From Brachyhypopomus gauderio (lineage: Eukaryota; Chordata; Actinopteri; Gymnotiformes; Hypopomidae): a stretch of 64,000 nt of DNA. The stretch spans positions 18,078,664-18,142,663 of the forward strand of contig NC_135221.1 in the NCBI RefSeq assembly GCF_052324685.1. Direction: 5' to 3'. The position numbers were made by a program, and so were the translations under genes. This document shows, piece by piece, positions 35,100 through 46,530 of the stretch. The notes under the pieces are model-generated. The model was not told the DNA's origin, did no database searches, and was given only the letters and a program-made list of their open reading frames with translations. How positions within the stretch are numbered: position 1 is the first letter of the stretch; every line of letters begins with the position of its first letter.

Positions 35100-35600
35100 T
35101 TTGCTGTACAAATTCCTACAGCAACTGTGGAGTTCATTGGTCCCTGAATAAGATCTAGCTGCCTGAGCCATGATAGCCTGATGCCATAATAGTGCCTCCA
35201 ACATGCTACACAACTGGGATGAAGTTTAGGTGCATCATACAGTGTCCACTTTCATTGCTGTGACGCAGGCTGTAATGTGACTTTTTTTTCTCATGAGTGG
35301 ATGTTTTCTTTGGTGATCTCCCATGAATACCATTCTTGTTCAGTTTTCTTATGGGTGACTCAGGAACACAAACCTGAAATGCGAACGATGCCTGCCCCTG
35401 TCACCATGGCTCTCGTGCTTGTTTAAGGATACTACACGATGATCTCGCACTGAACTTTCTCGGACGCTCACACCTAGGGAGAGTAGCCATGGTGCTGAAA
35501 TTCTTCCGTTTGTTAACTAAACTTCCTGACTGTAGACTGATGGAGGCCGAGATGTTTAGAAATTCTTTTGTCCCATGCTTCACCAGAGGAACAAGGAACA
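35100..35600 (-). mobile_element. Tc1-type transposon fragment (N-terminal transposase)
   Basis: On the minus strand, from 35601 downward, broken frames read STMATLPRCERPRKFSARSS and later LNKNGIHGRSPKKTS. These match the order of the DNA-binding half of Tc1 transposases (GRP motif, then NGLHGR motif). The catalytic half is missing and stops interrupt it. It is a different Tc1 family from the element at 1969-3030. Confidence 0.6.
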
Positions 35601-35639
35601 TTTTTAACGGTTGGGCAGGTCTGTTTAAACCACGTTATT

Positions 35640-36800
35640 CAGTGAAGGTATGGTAATATAAACTGTTGTGACTTAAACGAAGATCAGATCACATTTTAGA
35701 AGACATTCGTGCAGAAATGAAAATAATTCAAAAGGGTTTACAATTGTTTTCATGCAACTGCACACTCGTGCGCTGGAACTCACAGACTTCACGCTCATTG
35801 TCTTTTATATGTTTTGTAACAAATTGCTTTCCACAGTTTGTCTTCATTAAAGCCAGATAGCATCCATGCAATACGCTTCCTGAATATATGGTCACAGGGC
35901 AGAACTAAGCACAGCTGCTGAGATAGAAGGGGAGGCTCACCTTACCCCAGTCTCCCTACTCTTTACATTATTATACAAAAGAGGTATTTGCTCAATATAA
36001 ACACACCTGTGTTTACATAAATGATGTCACTGGATAAATACAATGCTTAAACTAATACAATAAACTACTGCAAGATGTACTCGGGTTAGTTTTTTCAGTT
36101 AAGTTCTAGCGCTTAATATGTACTAGGTGTACTAAGGCAAAATAAATTCTTGTGAGATATTGTTTGTGTCAGATGGTCTAAATTAGGCAAAGATTATCGT
36201 GAAGTAACCTTGTTCACTGACAAATCCTGCAATATTTTAAATTATTAACAGTCATCAAGCACAAGATATTGGACTTTGCACTGATTAAGAACATTTACTC
36301 TCAATAATGTCTTCCAGAAAAACAGGTACTGAGAATGACTGATATGTTTGCAGTGGAAAAGCCCATGGGCAGATAAATGGACTGCGTTCACAATGACCAG
36401 GGAAAGGGCAGTCCTGAACATTCAGAACAGAAATCAGTATGTCTGGGCATCTGGGGGTTGAAAGGAGGAGGTAGTGTGAGAGATGTTCTGGAATATTCTC
36501 CACTGTGGTCTCACATGGGAAGGATGATTCTTTCTGACGGGTGTGGAGTCGGGTGGGGTTGTGATGCTCCACCCTCCCTCCATGTTTTCTGTCACACTAG
36601 TGCTGACACTGACCTGCTGTTGGCCTCTCTTCAGGTGTGTCCCCCCCACCACCATCTATCGAAAGCAACAATCTCACTGCAACAATGAGACCATTATACA
36701 TAAAATTGGGAGAGACTGCAGTGTTGTGCTGTGTGGTGAGAACTTAAGCGATGCCTGATCTCCAATGGGAAACCATGGAAGCACCAGTAAGTTATTTCTT
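35640..36800. other. Intergenic DNA, nothing recognised
   Basis: No protein family or repeat identified. A stretch at 36420-36690 is somewhat GC-rich and has an acceptor-like CCTCTCTTCAG at about 36625-36635, but nothing downstream supports an exon. Confidence 0.4.
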
Positions 36801-36802
36801 GG

Positions 36803-37090
36803 TTATCCAAAGGGGCATCTGGTTAGGTAAGTACTGGACGTTCTGCACCAGCCACTATATTGCTCAGACCTCCAGGTGAAAGTGTGGCTCATAGTAAGAA
36901 CACGATGTTCTTTGCCTACTCCGTTATGGAAGGCTTCACCTCCCAGCACCAGATTGGATCTGGCCTCACAGAGGAGCAGTAGTGCTCCGTCACGGGGCTT
37001 CCAGAGAGCACTAATGCCTCCAGCCTGGCTGGGTTGGGTGAGTCTAGGCAGACGCTGTCTCCTCTCCTCCTCCTGCTCCTGTTCAAACAC
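36803..37090 (-). other. Unidentified minus-strand open frame, 95 codons
   Basis: An uninterrupted frame starts MFEQEQEEERRQRLPRLTQ and is richer in G+C than its flanks. I do not recognise a protein family. No convincing exon partner was found, so it may be a chance frame in a conserved or repeated segment. It does not match the HTR4 receptor that follows FBXO38 in human. Confidence 0.2.
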
Positions 37091-37398
37091 TGTTACTGCT
37101 AGCAGCTGACTTCACTTGCTATAACGCTGTCAAAGGTAGTAAAAATGTCAGTGTTTCAGTGTACTACACAAGGTTTCCAGCATAACATAACAGGACATAC
37201 TTTTTATTACACAATGTTATCTGTGATATATATTAGTAAAGGTTTCAGTGTACTACAGAAAGACACAGGATGTTTCAGGCACACATCTTTCATCCACAGT
37301 AAAGTGCTATTTGTAACGCTGATAACTTAGAAAAACAAACATAAGATTTTCAAAAATATCATGAACCATGATTTACACAATTTTATATGTGAATATTC

Positions 37399-37401
<3 letters not shown>

Positions 37402-37466
<65 letters not shown>
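37402..37466. repeat. (TA)n microsatellite
   Basis: About 65 bp of uninterrupted TA dinucleotides. Confidence 0.97.
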
Positions 37467-37469
<3 letters not shown>

Positions 37470-38851
37470 GCTGTAAGTGATTACATTTTCTAAAAGACTT
37501 CTAGTGATCACCAAAGCAACGTAACTATTCTTTTACTTTATTTTAGGAATAAAGTTGTTAATTAAAATATATTTATTGTAAAATAAATGAGCATGTTCTT
37601 ATTGCAGTATATGATACATTACAGCAAGTTTCATAGACATGACAAAAATATATATAAAACATTTTGAAAGGAAAAGATGGGATTCTTTAAACATTGCCAT
37701 ATTAGACAAAACCCACATAAGTCTAAGGGAAATGTATCACCTAAGTTAGAGCACTGAGCTACCAAGTTGTGGAGAACTGGTTGTCTGCCATCTTTACCAT
37801 CTTTAACAGCCTCACTATCCATAGATGTAAACACAGAGTCTTCCCCAAACATTGCCTTTTTAAGGCTTCTGAGGGAAGGCTGGAGGACAACTCATTTTAC
37901 AGCCTGCCACAAAGTGCCCACCTAACAATGACATACACCAACATTCCCTCATTTGTTTTACTATTAAGCTTTCATTTTGTTCCACTTCACTTTGCCCTTC
38001 CTTCACCTCGGGTCTAAATTTAGTCTTTCTAAGCTATATGTCTAGCAGCCCATCTCAGAAGGACGTGGTTGCATATCAAGCTGTGTGAGCCCAGTAAGGG
38101 GGGAGGGATAAAGAGCTAACCCTGATGTTTCACAGAGTGACCATGACACCCCCCCCAACTCTTTAACTGTATCCAGTCTGTGTCTCTTACTCCCACAGTT
38201 CAACATGTCCAGCAACTATATTTGTCTGACAGAAAGCACAGCATGAGGTCAAGGTTTTGTTTCACTTTCCACTGTAATTAAGCTTATCTGATTGCTTCAT
38301 AAATGGTAACAGTTTTTGCTAAATGTAAGGCTAAAACACACGATGGATTATGATGTATGTTAACTCTGTGATATCTGTTGAAGGAGTTAACGTCCGAAAG
38401 AAATAAAAACTTTGTCCTTATCAAATAAATAAACCCATTTTTCTAAGATGTATACATGCATGGCCCTTTGGACTCTGGTGCTGACTATAACCAATGAATA
38501 TGTGATGTCCACTGAGTATTCAAATTATTAGGAACCTTCTCAGTAACCTTTCAGCGAAGACAGACACAGTTCTTCAGGTGACCAAAATATCATGAGAACT
38601 ATTCATGCCACTGGGCTCCACCATCACTGACTCCAGAGAAGCTCCTGTATGTGAGATCCACAGTAAGACAGCAGGTGTGATGCTCGTTTGGGGCACACAC
38701 ATCCTTCTTCACATGTACATGTCCAATGGCTGTAGCCACAGTGGTCCATGTCAGTATGTCCTGAGTACAGTAGGCCTGGCTGCTACCAGTCACTTAAATT
38801 TGCTTAACCCAAATATTATGAACTTTATCCCCTTGGGAAGCTTTTCAAAGT

Positions 38852-38990
38852 CAAAGTCAAATTTATTTATATAGCGCTTTTTACAACACATGTTGTCACA
38901 AAACAGCTTTACAATCGTATGGGTCCAGACCCCTAATGAGCAACCAAAGGCGACAGTGGCAAGAAAAAACTCCCCATGTCCATCCCTTTA
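38852..38990 (-). mobile_element. L2-type LINE 3' tail, minus strand
   Basis: The reverse complement matches the 3' end of the L2 copies at 19800-19945 and 24600-24740, from the AGTTTTTCCTTGCCACTGTC block to TATAAATAAA. It is more diverged. It lies immediately before Tc1-like transposase sequence and may have inserted into that element. Confidence 0.7.
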
Positions 38991-39412
38991 TGACCACAGT
39001 GTACCAATCTTCTGATGGTTACTTCCAGCAGGATATCACGCCATGTCATAAAGCGTGAATCATCTCAGACAGCTCTCGAATGGCCTCCACAGCCACCAGA
39101 TCTCAATCCAATAAAGCACCTTTGGGATGTGGTGGAACGGGAGATTCACATCATGGATGTGCAGCCAACAAATCTGCAGCAACTGCCTGATGCTATCATG
39201 TCAATATGGACCAGACTGAGGAATGTTTCCAGTACCTTGTTGAATCAATGTACTGGGGCAGTCATGGCCTGGTGGTAGGCAACTGGTCTTGTGACCGGAG
39301 GCCATAACTGAGGTGTCCTTGAGCAAGGCACCTAACCCCAACTGCTCCCTGGGTGCCGGGCTAGGGCTGCCCACCGCTCTGGGCACGTGTGCACCACATT
39401 CCTCTAGTAATC

Positions 39413-39455
<43 letters not shown>

Positions 39456-39655
39456 CTAACTGCACAGATGGGTAAAGAGCAGAGGACAAATTTCAATTGT
39501 GGTGAAAAATCACAATTGACAAAATATGGCTAATTTACATTTTTTTTTACATTTATGAATCTATGCCAAGAAGGATTAAGGCAGTTCTAAAGGCAAAAGT
39601 GGGTCCAACCCGGTACTAGCAAGGTGTACCTAATAAAGTGGCCGGTGAGAGTAGG
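38990..39655 (+). mobile_element. Tc1-like DNA transposon 3' part, interrupted by a SINE
   Basis: The frame starting near 39015 codes the end of the DDE domain: PPDLNPIKHLWDVVEREIHI, then NLQQLPDAIMSIWTRLRNV. It stops near 39250. The match resumes at 39546 with GAATCTATGCCAAGAAGGAT. It ends with the terminus GGTGTACCTAATAAAGTGGC at about 39626-39645. The gap is filled by the SINE at 39255-39545. The element is less decayed than its relative at 1969-3030, but its catalytic core is incomplete. Confidence 0.75.
39255..39545 (+). mobile_element. tRNA-derived SINE nested in a Tc1-like element
   Basis: The head GGGGCAGTCATGGCCTGGTG followed by GTCTTGTGACCGGAGG is the tRNA-like part of a common fish SINE. 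The body GAGCAAGGCACCTAACCCCA and CTGCCCACCGCTCTGGGCAC follows. A GT microsatellite lies at about 39417-39453, then the tail GGACAAATTTCAATTGTGG. The box B region looks deleted. Flanks TGAATCAATG and TGAATCTATG look like a target-site duplication with one change. The SINE interrupts the transposon, so it is the younger insertion. Confidence 0.75.
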
Positions 39656-39659
39656 TGGA

Positions 39660-41810
39660 CTGGTCCAACTGGAGGTGTGACAATCATCTGGCTCAGTATA
39701 TATTTTTTCTTCCACAGCCACAAATCCAAAATGGTATTTTCCCACTAAGTCTTAAAAGTCCTGTTCCACTTCATATAACCCAGTCTTTTAGATTTACATT
39801 TTAATATCACTTCTCCTCAACACTAATGAAACTGACTGAATTTGCAATTTAATAGGCTGTTGAATCATTACATCCAGATCATCATAGACAGAATCAATAG
39901 ATCTGACATGCAAAAATGTTAATTTAAATGAAAATCTGTGTTAAAACCATCACAGAGACTAAGAAATAGCCAATAGCTGGTGCTCTCTCACCCACATGCA
40001 GGATGACCCAGAAGGGCATTTGCAGACAAAAATGCATTTATCTTAAAGGGAATTAAAGGAGTTGATTGAATTTGGATTTTGCAGCAACACATCTAAAAGC
40101 ACCAAATGATGTATTATTTTAACCCAGACCTCTTTCTTTCCTTCTTTCTGTCTTTGCTGCTATTTGCCGTGTTCGCCCCGGTACTGATGGCACTGAAAAT
40201 GACCAGCTTGATCAGCACTAGCCACATGCCACCACTGCAATCACAACTCTGTAATCGTGCACCTTACTTTTGTGTTTACAAAAACAATGGTCACATTCAT
40301 CTTTTATCACCAGTATCGTATTCATCTTCCTTATCTCCATGATAGCATTTATGTCCCTAAATGTGAATACTGAATATTTAAGGTATTTTTCTCAAGAATA
40401 ATGATCAACAGTTGTTAATATTCTTTCTGTTATGTTTTTAACTTTCCCCAAACTGAGGAAGAGGGAATGTATTTTGTAACATATCATGTTATGCACATAA
40501 CATGTTAAACACATAATACAATGACTAAAATCAACATAAATATAACTTTTTCACGTTTGTTTTACTGTAAGTGATCAATAATTCTATAATAGTTTCTACA
40601 ATTCTATAATAGTTTAATTGTGGATTTATTGTACATTACAAAGTTTTGTTAAAATTTTCATTTAGTAATATCTTTGGTATATTCTGAACTAGTTGATTAT
40701 ATATATAAATATTTATAATTTAGATACCTGAAACATACCAATGTTGATGAAGGTTCACATGACAACAAGTATATAAATTGTGAGACAAAGATCACAAGGT
40801 AGTTCTCAAGCTTATAACATATTTAACTCATGACTTTTTGTTTAAACAGCGATCTTGGCAACATAAAAGGATATACATTTTTAGAGTAATCCTTTACCTT
40901 TCAGTATGTGATGAACATTCAGTTTTACTATAAAATGTGATGTGTTTATTAGCAGCCACAGTGGTCGCTGACCCTAGTTTTTCTTTTTGTTTATTTCATC
41001 TTACACACCATAGACAACTCATAAAGTACCTGAAACTTACGTGATGATTTGAAGAGACATTGGAACTGTTAAAACACCAGCCTCAGAAATGTACAGCATC
41101 CACAAGATTAGGATTGAATCATGTGAACTTTTATAAGTAAAGTATATGGGATAAGTGGTCAGTAACTTGTCTTTGTATTTAATTATTTATGATACTTTTA
41201 CAGTGATTTTAAAATAAAATCAAATGTGTTGCCCTTTGTTCTGCCATTTAAAATTTCAGCACAACAAAATTCTAAATCAAAATTTTAGTTCTAGGTCTCT
41301 CATCTCCTCATTTTGATGCAACACAGCTCATCCAAAAAGTAGCAGAATCACTATTTTATATTCTAAATTCACACCGTGCACGTTTAATTATAGTTTGAGA
41401 TAAGCATTCATGGCATTTCCAAGATCCATTTGGTCCCTGAAAAAATACCACCTCCTCTATATACATCTTAGCCTGATTTACGTTATTGCTTTCCCATATG
41501 TGGAGGAATCGTTTTTTGAGAAGAAGTTAATTACTCTAAATATCTGTGCCTCTGCGCAGCCCCCCTATTCCCAGGCTCCATCTGTTGTTAATGGTTTCCA
41601 CATGGGCTCACGGTCCCGGCCGCCAGACTCCCGCATGGGCAGAAATGTCCAAATTTAGAAGAAATATGAAAATTGTCAAATGTGCCTTCCTTAGTTGGGA
41701 GGACAGGTCCACACCCCTAGCTTGAGCCCTCCCCCTGTTCAAGCCTTCCTCCCCAGATCCTCTCCTCCTCACTCACTGCGGGTCACAGCCTGGGGTCATG
41801 GGGGCTCACA
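39660..41810. other. AT-rich intergenic DNA
   Basis: No gene recognised. The part at 41550-41660 is GC-richer than its flanks, but it has no recognisable protein family. Confidence 0.45.
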
Positions 41811-41816
41811 GAACAG

Positions 41817-41911
41817 CCAATCACACGAGGTCTGGAGGATTTCCCTTACATGCTTTTCTTACAGGCCAGCCTCTCGCCTCATATAAGGTAAAAGAAAAGT
41901 CTTCTGTCTCC
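41817..41911 (+). promoter_or_regulatory. Candidate promoter (CCAAT, TATA/CArG-like)
   Basis: A CCAAT box in good context (AGCCAATCA, core 41817-41821) lies 60 bp upstream of TCATATAAGG (41879-41888). The latter reads both as a TATA-like element and as a CArG box with one mismatch. A start near 41911 would be expected. About 210 bp further a clean donor follows. The position is 6.5 kb upstream of mir-143 on the same strand, so it could serve the microRNA host transcript. This is inference. Confidence 0.35.
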
Positions 41912-42124
41912 AAGCTATGCGTGCTTCAAAAGAGTGGCTTTCGCTGAGAACCTCCTCCAGACTGTAAGATTCACAGGGTCCAGACCGTGCACGTGCACCT
42001 CAATCTACCCTCCTGACCATCTGCATCCTAGACACAATAACTCCAGGCAGCAGCAAGATCTATCCCAGAGTGTGGCGAGGACAGACCGCCAGACATTTCC
42101 ATTTGCGCTGTGGACAAACCTGAA
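41911..42124 (+). ncRNA. Candidate first exon of mir-143/145 host transcript
   Basis: Bounded upstream by the CCAAT/TATA-like pair and downstream by GAA|GTAAGTG (donor at 42125). It has no conserved coding content. In mammals mir-143/145 is processed from the spliced non-coding RNA CARMN (MIR143HG). By position and strand this could be the fish counterpart, but only promoter and splice motifs support it. Confidence 0.25.
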
Positions 42125-42129
42125 GTAAG

Positions 42130-44190
42130 TGTGTCTCCTCTATCAGTCAATGACTAGTTGACATAGTTTGATATATTTGTTTTAGACTTCTATTTTCAAT
42201 TACCAAAACTGAACGAAAAGTTACAACACATGACGCAGACAGTCTAACACAGTTATGGCTGTGAGGTAGCACATGGACCATATGCCAGTACCAATCCTTT
42301 CTGATTTATCATTTTTGATGTCATGACTGCAGATTGACCTTGCTTATATTTTATAGACTGCATATGAACTGCATATGAAAATGTGAAATGATGTAGTGAA
42401 GTCAAGTACAGACTCGACTTCCTTGGGCAGCACCTCAGAGTGGGAGTCTGACACTTTCCATAACCTTTGACATTTGACTTTTAGCTCTTTTTATCACAGT
42501 ATATAAACTAGGCCATCCACAGTCTTCTTGGACATAAAAGTCCTCTTTCTCATTGTTTTAAGGAGGACAAAGTAACATTTTCTACTGGTTTAGCTCATTC
42601 AGACGCAGGGGAGTTGTTATTAGGCACAGGGGAGTAGACTGGTATAATAGATAATGGTTTTTAAGACAAATTACCTGATGAAATATGTAATACCGTCATA
42701 TGCACGTCTCAGCATTATTGTCCCTTTAAAATGTGGTGGAGATTTAAATAAAAGTATAGAGATGATGAACAGGGAGTTCTCTAATCTATCACGTCCAGTT
42801 CTTTGTTTCTAGAAGGGGATTGAAGGAGAGAGGTCAGCTGGTCTTGTTTGCTATTTATGTGATTGCAAATAGCTTTCAACAGTGCTAGCCCCCAAGTCCC
42901 GCTCCAACCTATTCTATCGCATGTTGCAACCTCTTTAATCTGATCTTTCCATAATCACTTCATAATGTGGAATGGAAGCACACCCTCTAATAATTTCTGG
43001 ATACAATGTCCTTTTGCAGTTAACACAACACAGATGGGGCCAGACATAAAAATGAATATATGAATGAATATTATGAGTTTGCCCTTGTCAGACAGAAATT
43101 TGGAAGGAGCCTTCAATAAATACGTAGTTCCTCACTGTTACGCATTTTTTTTTTTCTTTTTTGTTGTTCCGTGCTTATGAGGGAATGAACATATGTGTGC
43201 CGATTTGACAGATGGACAGATTAGATAGAGGGATGGAGGGAGTCCATGAACTCGGCTCTGTGAGGGAGGGAGAGGAAACGCATTATTTATTTTCCTAGGA
43301 GTCAAAAGTCTGGGATCCATCAGGGCCAAGTGCTTTCACATGACCCAAATGGCCCTGGTTCTCTGGCCTGTCCCCCGTGTCACTCGGTCCCCTTCTCAAG
43401 CCCCCGGGGGACCCCTGGTCTCAGGGTCACTTTCACATGAACAGTAAGGGGGTGGAGCGTTCACAAGGAAATGACCCAAGCCCTTCAACACCAACCCCTG
43501 AAAGACACGCCCAGTGGTTTCACACACACAGGAGCTAGATTTAAACATGGACCCTTGTTGCCTTGGTTTCCAGTTATATGTTGCCAGTTACAGGCTTTTG
43601 GGCTTGGACTTTTTCAAATTCTGAAATGCTTCTGTTGTGAAATTCACTAGTATGAACAGACAACTATGGAGGGCCTTATATGTTTGATATTCACCAGATT
43701 CCTAACAATTTCTTCTGCATCTGCTCTGTGCATGTGTCTGCATCTGTGAATGTGGCTTCTCTTCTAACAAAATGCTGTCACAATGTCACCAGGTGGCTCC
43801 AGTTTCCCTCGTCTGGACATCCGTCTCAAATCCTTCAAACACTTTGTGACTTGGTGTTCGAGATGTTTTACAGGCCACTGGTCTCTCTGCTTAAACCAAT
43901 GAAAGCTAAAGATCTCTTAAATGCGGATCTCAAGGCAGAGATATTTGTGACTAGATTTCATAAAGATACCTTTGTCTGGCTTACGTCTGAAGTACACAGT
44001 AGCTGACTAAGTGAACTGTCTGAGATCAACACGAGAACATGTGGCTACAGTATGCTTTAAAGCATATATTAGACTCTGACAGAGCCGAGGGGGGGGGGGG
44101 GGGGGGGATGTTACTAGCAAGAGCCAACCCCCCCAACCCCCAACCCCCAACCCTCTTCCTGTCGAGATTATTTAAGGAGATGAGGAGAAA
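42130..44190. other. Intergenic DNA with GC-rich block at 43310-43550
   Basis: No protein gene recognised. The block at 43310-43550 is distinctly GC-richer than its surroundings and non-repetitive, so it could be a conserved enhancer. A one-mismatch CArG (CCTTATATGT) is at 43674-43683. A poly-G run of about 19 is at 44089-44107. Confidence 0.35.
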
Positions 44191-44200
44191 TGAAAGGGGA

Positions 44201-44210
44201 CCTTAAAAGG
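44201..44210. promoter_or_regulatory. CArG box (SRF site), perfect consensus
   Basis: CCTTAAAAGG fits CC(A/T)6GG exactly. It lies about 4.2 kb upstream of mir-143. SRF/myocardin drive the mammalian mir-143/145 locus through upstream CArG boxes. Function here is inferred. Confidence 0.4.
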
Positions 44211-45410
44211 CAATGTTTGGGAGTGCAGAAACGCTTGCTCTCCATTATCAGAACAGTGTCTGGGTCTGTGTAAACACTGTTTCTGCCTTGTCTTTGGAGG
44301 TGATCACTTTGGCTCGAGTCTTGACTGTCAGGCTTAAACAGTAATATGACTCTTTCTCCATCACTCTCTGTCCCTCTGACTCACACACAACCCTACGCAA
44401 TAATATACACATTTAAAGATATCTTAAGTGTGTGGCTTTTTTTTTTTTCATTGACCATAAGACTCTGATGTGATAATTTCCTGACCATGTCAAGAGTGCT
44501 TACCTCATACAAGAAGTTCTGTGAAGACCCTTATGTCTTTGGTGGTTATGACACAATCTTTAAGGTGGAGAGGGCCCGAGTGAACACAGCTGGTGTTGAG
44601 AGAGGTGTGCAAAGCTGGTAACACTTAAGATTGTCTACCCATCCGTTTACTTTTTGCCAGTGTATGTGTGGACTGGCCCAGAAGTTTGAATGGAGGTGTG
44701 GCAAACATTAGAACTACTTTAGGCAACCCATCTTACACTACAAAGTTCCCTCTTTGTAATGCATGAAGATCCAGACATTTTTTCCGTTTGAATAATTTTG
44801 AATAGGCTTAAATAATAGATTTAAAAGAATCAAACATTTTTGTTCAGCAATTTGTAATTCCACAAGTATTCTGATCTAAATTCTTCATAGACTGTCTATA
44901 ATGTAGGAAGCAGGATGCTGTGTTTATAATAGAACTGGTTTGGTATCTTCAAATACATAAAGTTTGGAGATTGTTGGGTGTGCATTAGACAAACATTTGT
45001 CTTCAGATTTACAATTAAGACACTAAGGGCTTTCTCAGAGTTCCACATACCAGAGAAGTGATCTTTACAACAAACTGTATGCCGCGCTAGAAGTCCATTG
45101 TGTGGAAGATGAAACGAGGGTCTGACGTTGCTCGGTAATCCGGGTTACCATGGCTGCTACTGCCTTTTCCTCTCCTCTTCCTCACCTTCTCAACGTTTTT
45201 TCGCCTTTTATGTCGGGCTGCAGTAGGCTGTGTCTAGAAAAGGGAATGTATGCAGACGGAGCCATGCGGGCGAGCGGGGGAGGGGGAGGCCACACAGAGC
45301 AGTGACAAACTATCTGCTTCCACAATCACCAGGCCTAAGAGGCCGAATGAGTGTTTATCAAAACCACAGCTTCATTTTCCATTATCCCAAAATAAAATCC
45401 CTTCAGAATT

Positions 45411-45420
45411 CCTTATATGG
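45411..45420. promoter_or_regulatory. CArG box (SRF site), perfect consensus
   Basis: CCTTATATGG is one of the strongest SRF-binding forms of CC(A/T)6GG. It lies about 3 kb upstream of mir-143 and follows a GC-rich block (45115-45340). That makes it the best candidate for the smooth-muscle enhancer of the cluster. Confidence 0.5.
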
Positions 45421-45697
45421 AGTCAGGGAGATTCCAGATGAGGTATTTGAGAAAATCTAAAGCTCTCACTTCTTGGAAAAGGCTCAAAAGGGTTTAGGAA
45501 TTTTTTTGCTGTTTCTTTTTTCCCCCCCTCTCCTCAACGGGTTTCCTTTCTGGGGTAAAGCAAATACTCCACAAATTAAATCGATAGCCGTGTTGCTTTT
45601 TATAGGGCCTATCAATGATGGTTTTTTATGTTAGAATATTACAATATTGACGGGTTCTTCTTAAATGTCGGTATGTTTTTTTTTCTTCCACTCTTAG

Positions 45698-45764
45698 AAT
45701 AAGGTGTGGAATGACAAGGAAATACGGCGGACCAATCAGATGGAGGCTCTACATGCCAGGCAAG
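45698..45764 (+). ncRNA. Candidate internal exon of mir-143/145 host transcript
   Basis: A strong acceptor (long T/C tract ending CTTAG at 45697) and a strong donor (CAAG|GTGAGA at 45765) delimit 67 bp. It lies between the candidate first exon and mir-143 on the same strand. The overlapping 144-codon open frame (45704-46138) runs through the donor and has no recognisable domain, so a non-coding exon is the likelier reading. Confidence 0.3.
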
Positions 45765-46499
45765 GTGAGACCCAGCTGTCAGTCTTATTCAGTGACAAGT
45801 CTTTCAACCCCACTGAGACACATAGAGACACACACTTGCTCCCAGGGAGTAGAAGAGTTTATGACGGAGACAGGCTTTCTCTAACCAGACAGCAGGATGG
45901 TGTGAACATGCTACCGTATGGATCTTCTGTCTGTTCTACTTATGATCTTCATCCCCATTCTTGCTGCATGGAAGAGTTGAAAGATAACTCCCATATTTAC
46001 AGCAAGCAAAAAGAGTTTTTGGTGTTTTTCTTCTTGGAAGTCATGCATGGAAAACAATATACCAGAAAAATACACCCCATAAGGGTGAGAACATTCAAAA
46101 CTAGTTCAATGTCAATATTTGACAGTAGTTGCATGTAGCAATTTTAAACTACTGCTAATGCAGTGAATGTTTTGCATTGTGATGCCTCACCACTCTTCAC
46201 ATGGTTCTCTCATAACCTGGAGGTGTAGGTTTGTAGATGGCTGGTTTGAACCTCTTACACAGCACCCCCACCCCCTGGTTCAGAAACACAGCTGAACTTT
46301 TACTGAACCTAGCAGGGCCAGATATTTAGCTCTCAAGATCATAAGTAAACCATATTAAAAACATAAAATACTAATTCAGAATTCACACAATAACCTGAGT
46401 ATATGATGTTGAGTTGCTTTTTTCATTTTCATGTTTAAATGTGTAACACTGAAGATTTCATTAACAAACACATTATGAAAAAAAAGTCCATTGTATACC

Positions 46500-46530
46500 T
46501 ATTTTCACTGGCCACTTTATAAGATATCTT
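46500..46530. mobile_element. Tc1-like terminus scrap
   Basis: CACTGGCCACTTTATAAG resembles the terminus of the Tc1-like family at 1969 and 39645. Nothing further of the element could be followed. Confidence 0.35.

Noticed and set aside
41410-41658. 82-codon plus-strand frame
   Set aside because: The amino-terminal part is AT-rich intergenic sequence and no domain is visible. Only the GC-rich end looks unusual.
45704-46138. 144-codon plus-strand frame as a protein gene
   Set aside because: No recognisable domain, and the frame runs across a good splice donor at 45765. Kept only as a possible non-coding exon.
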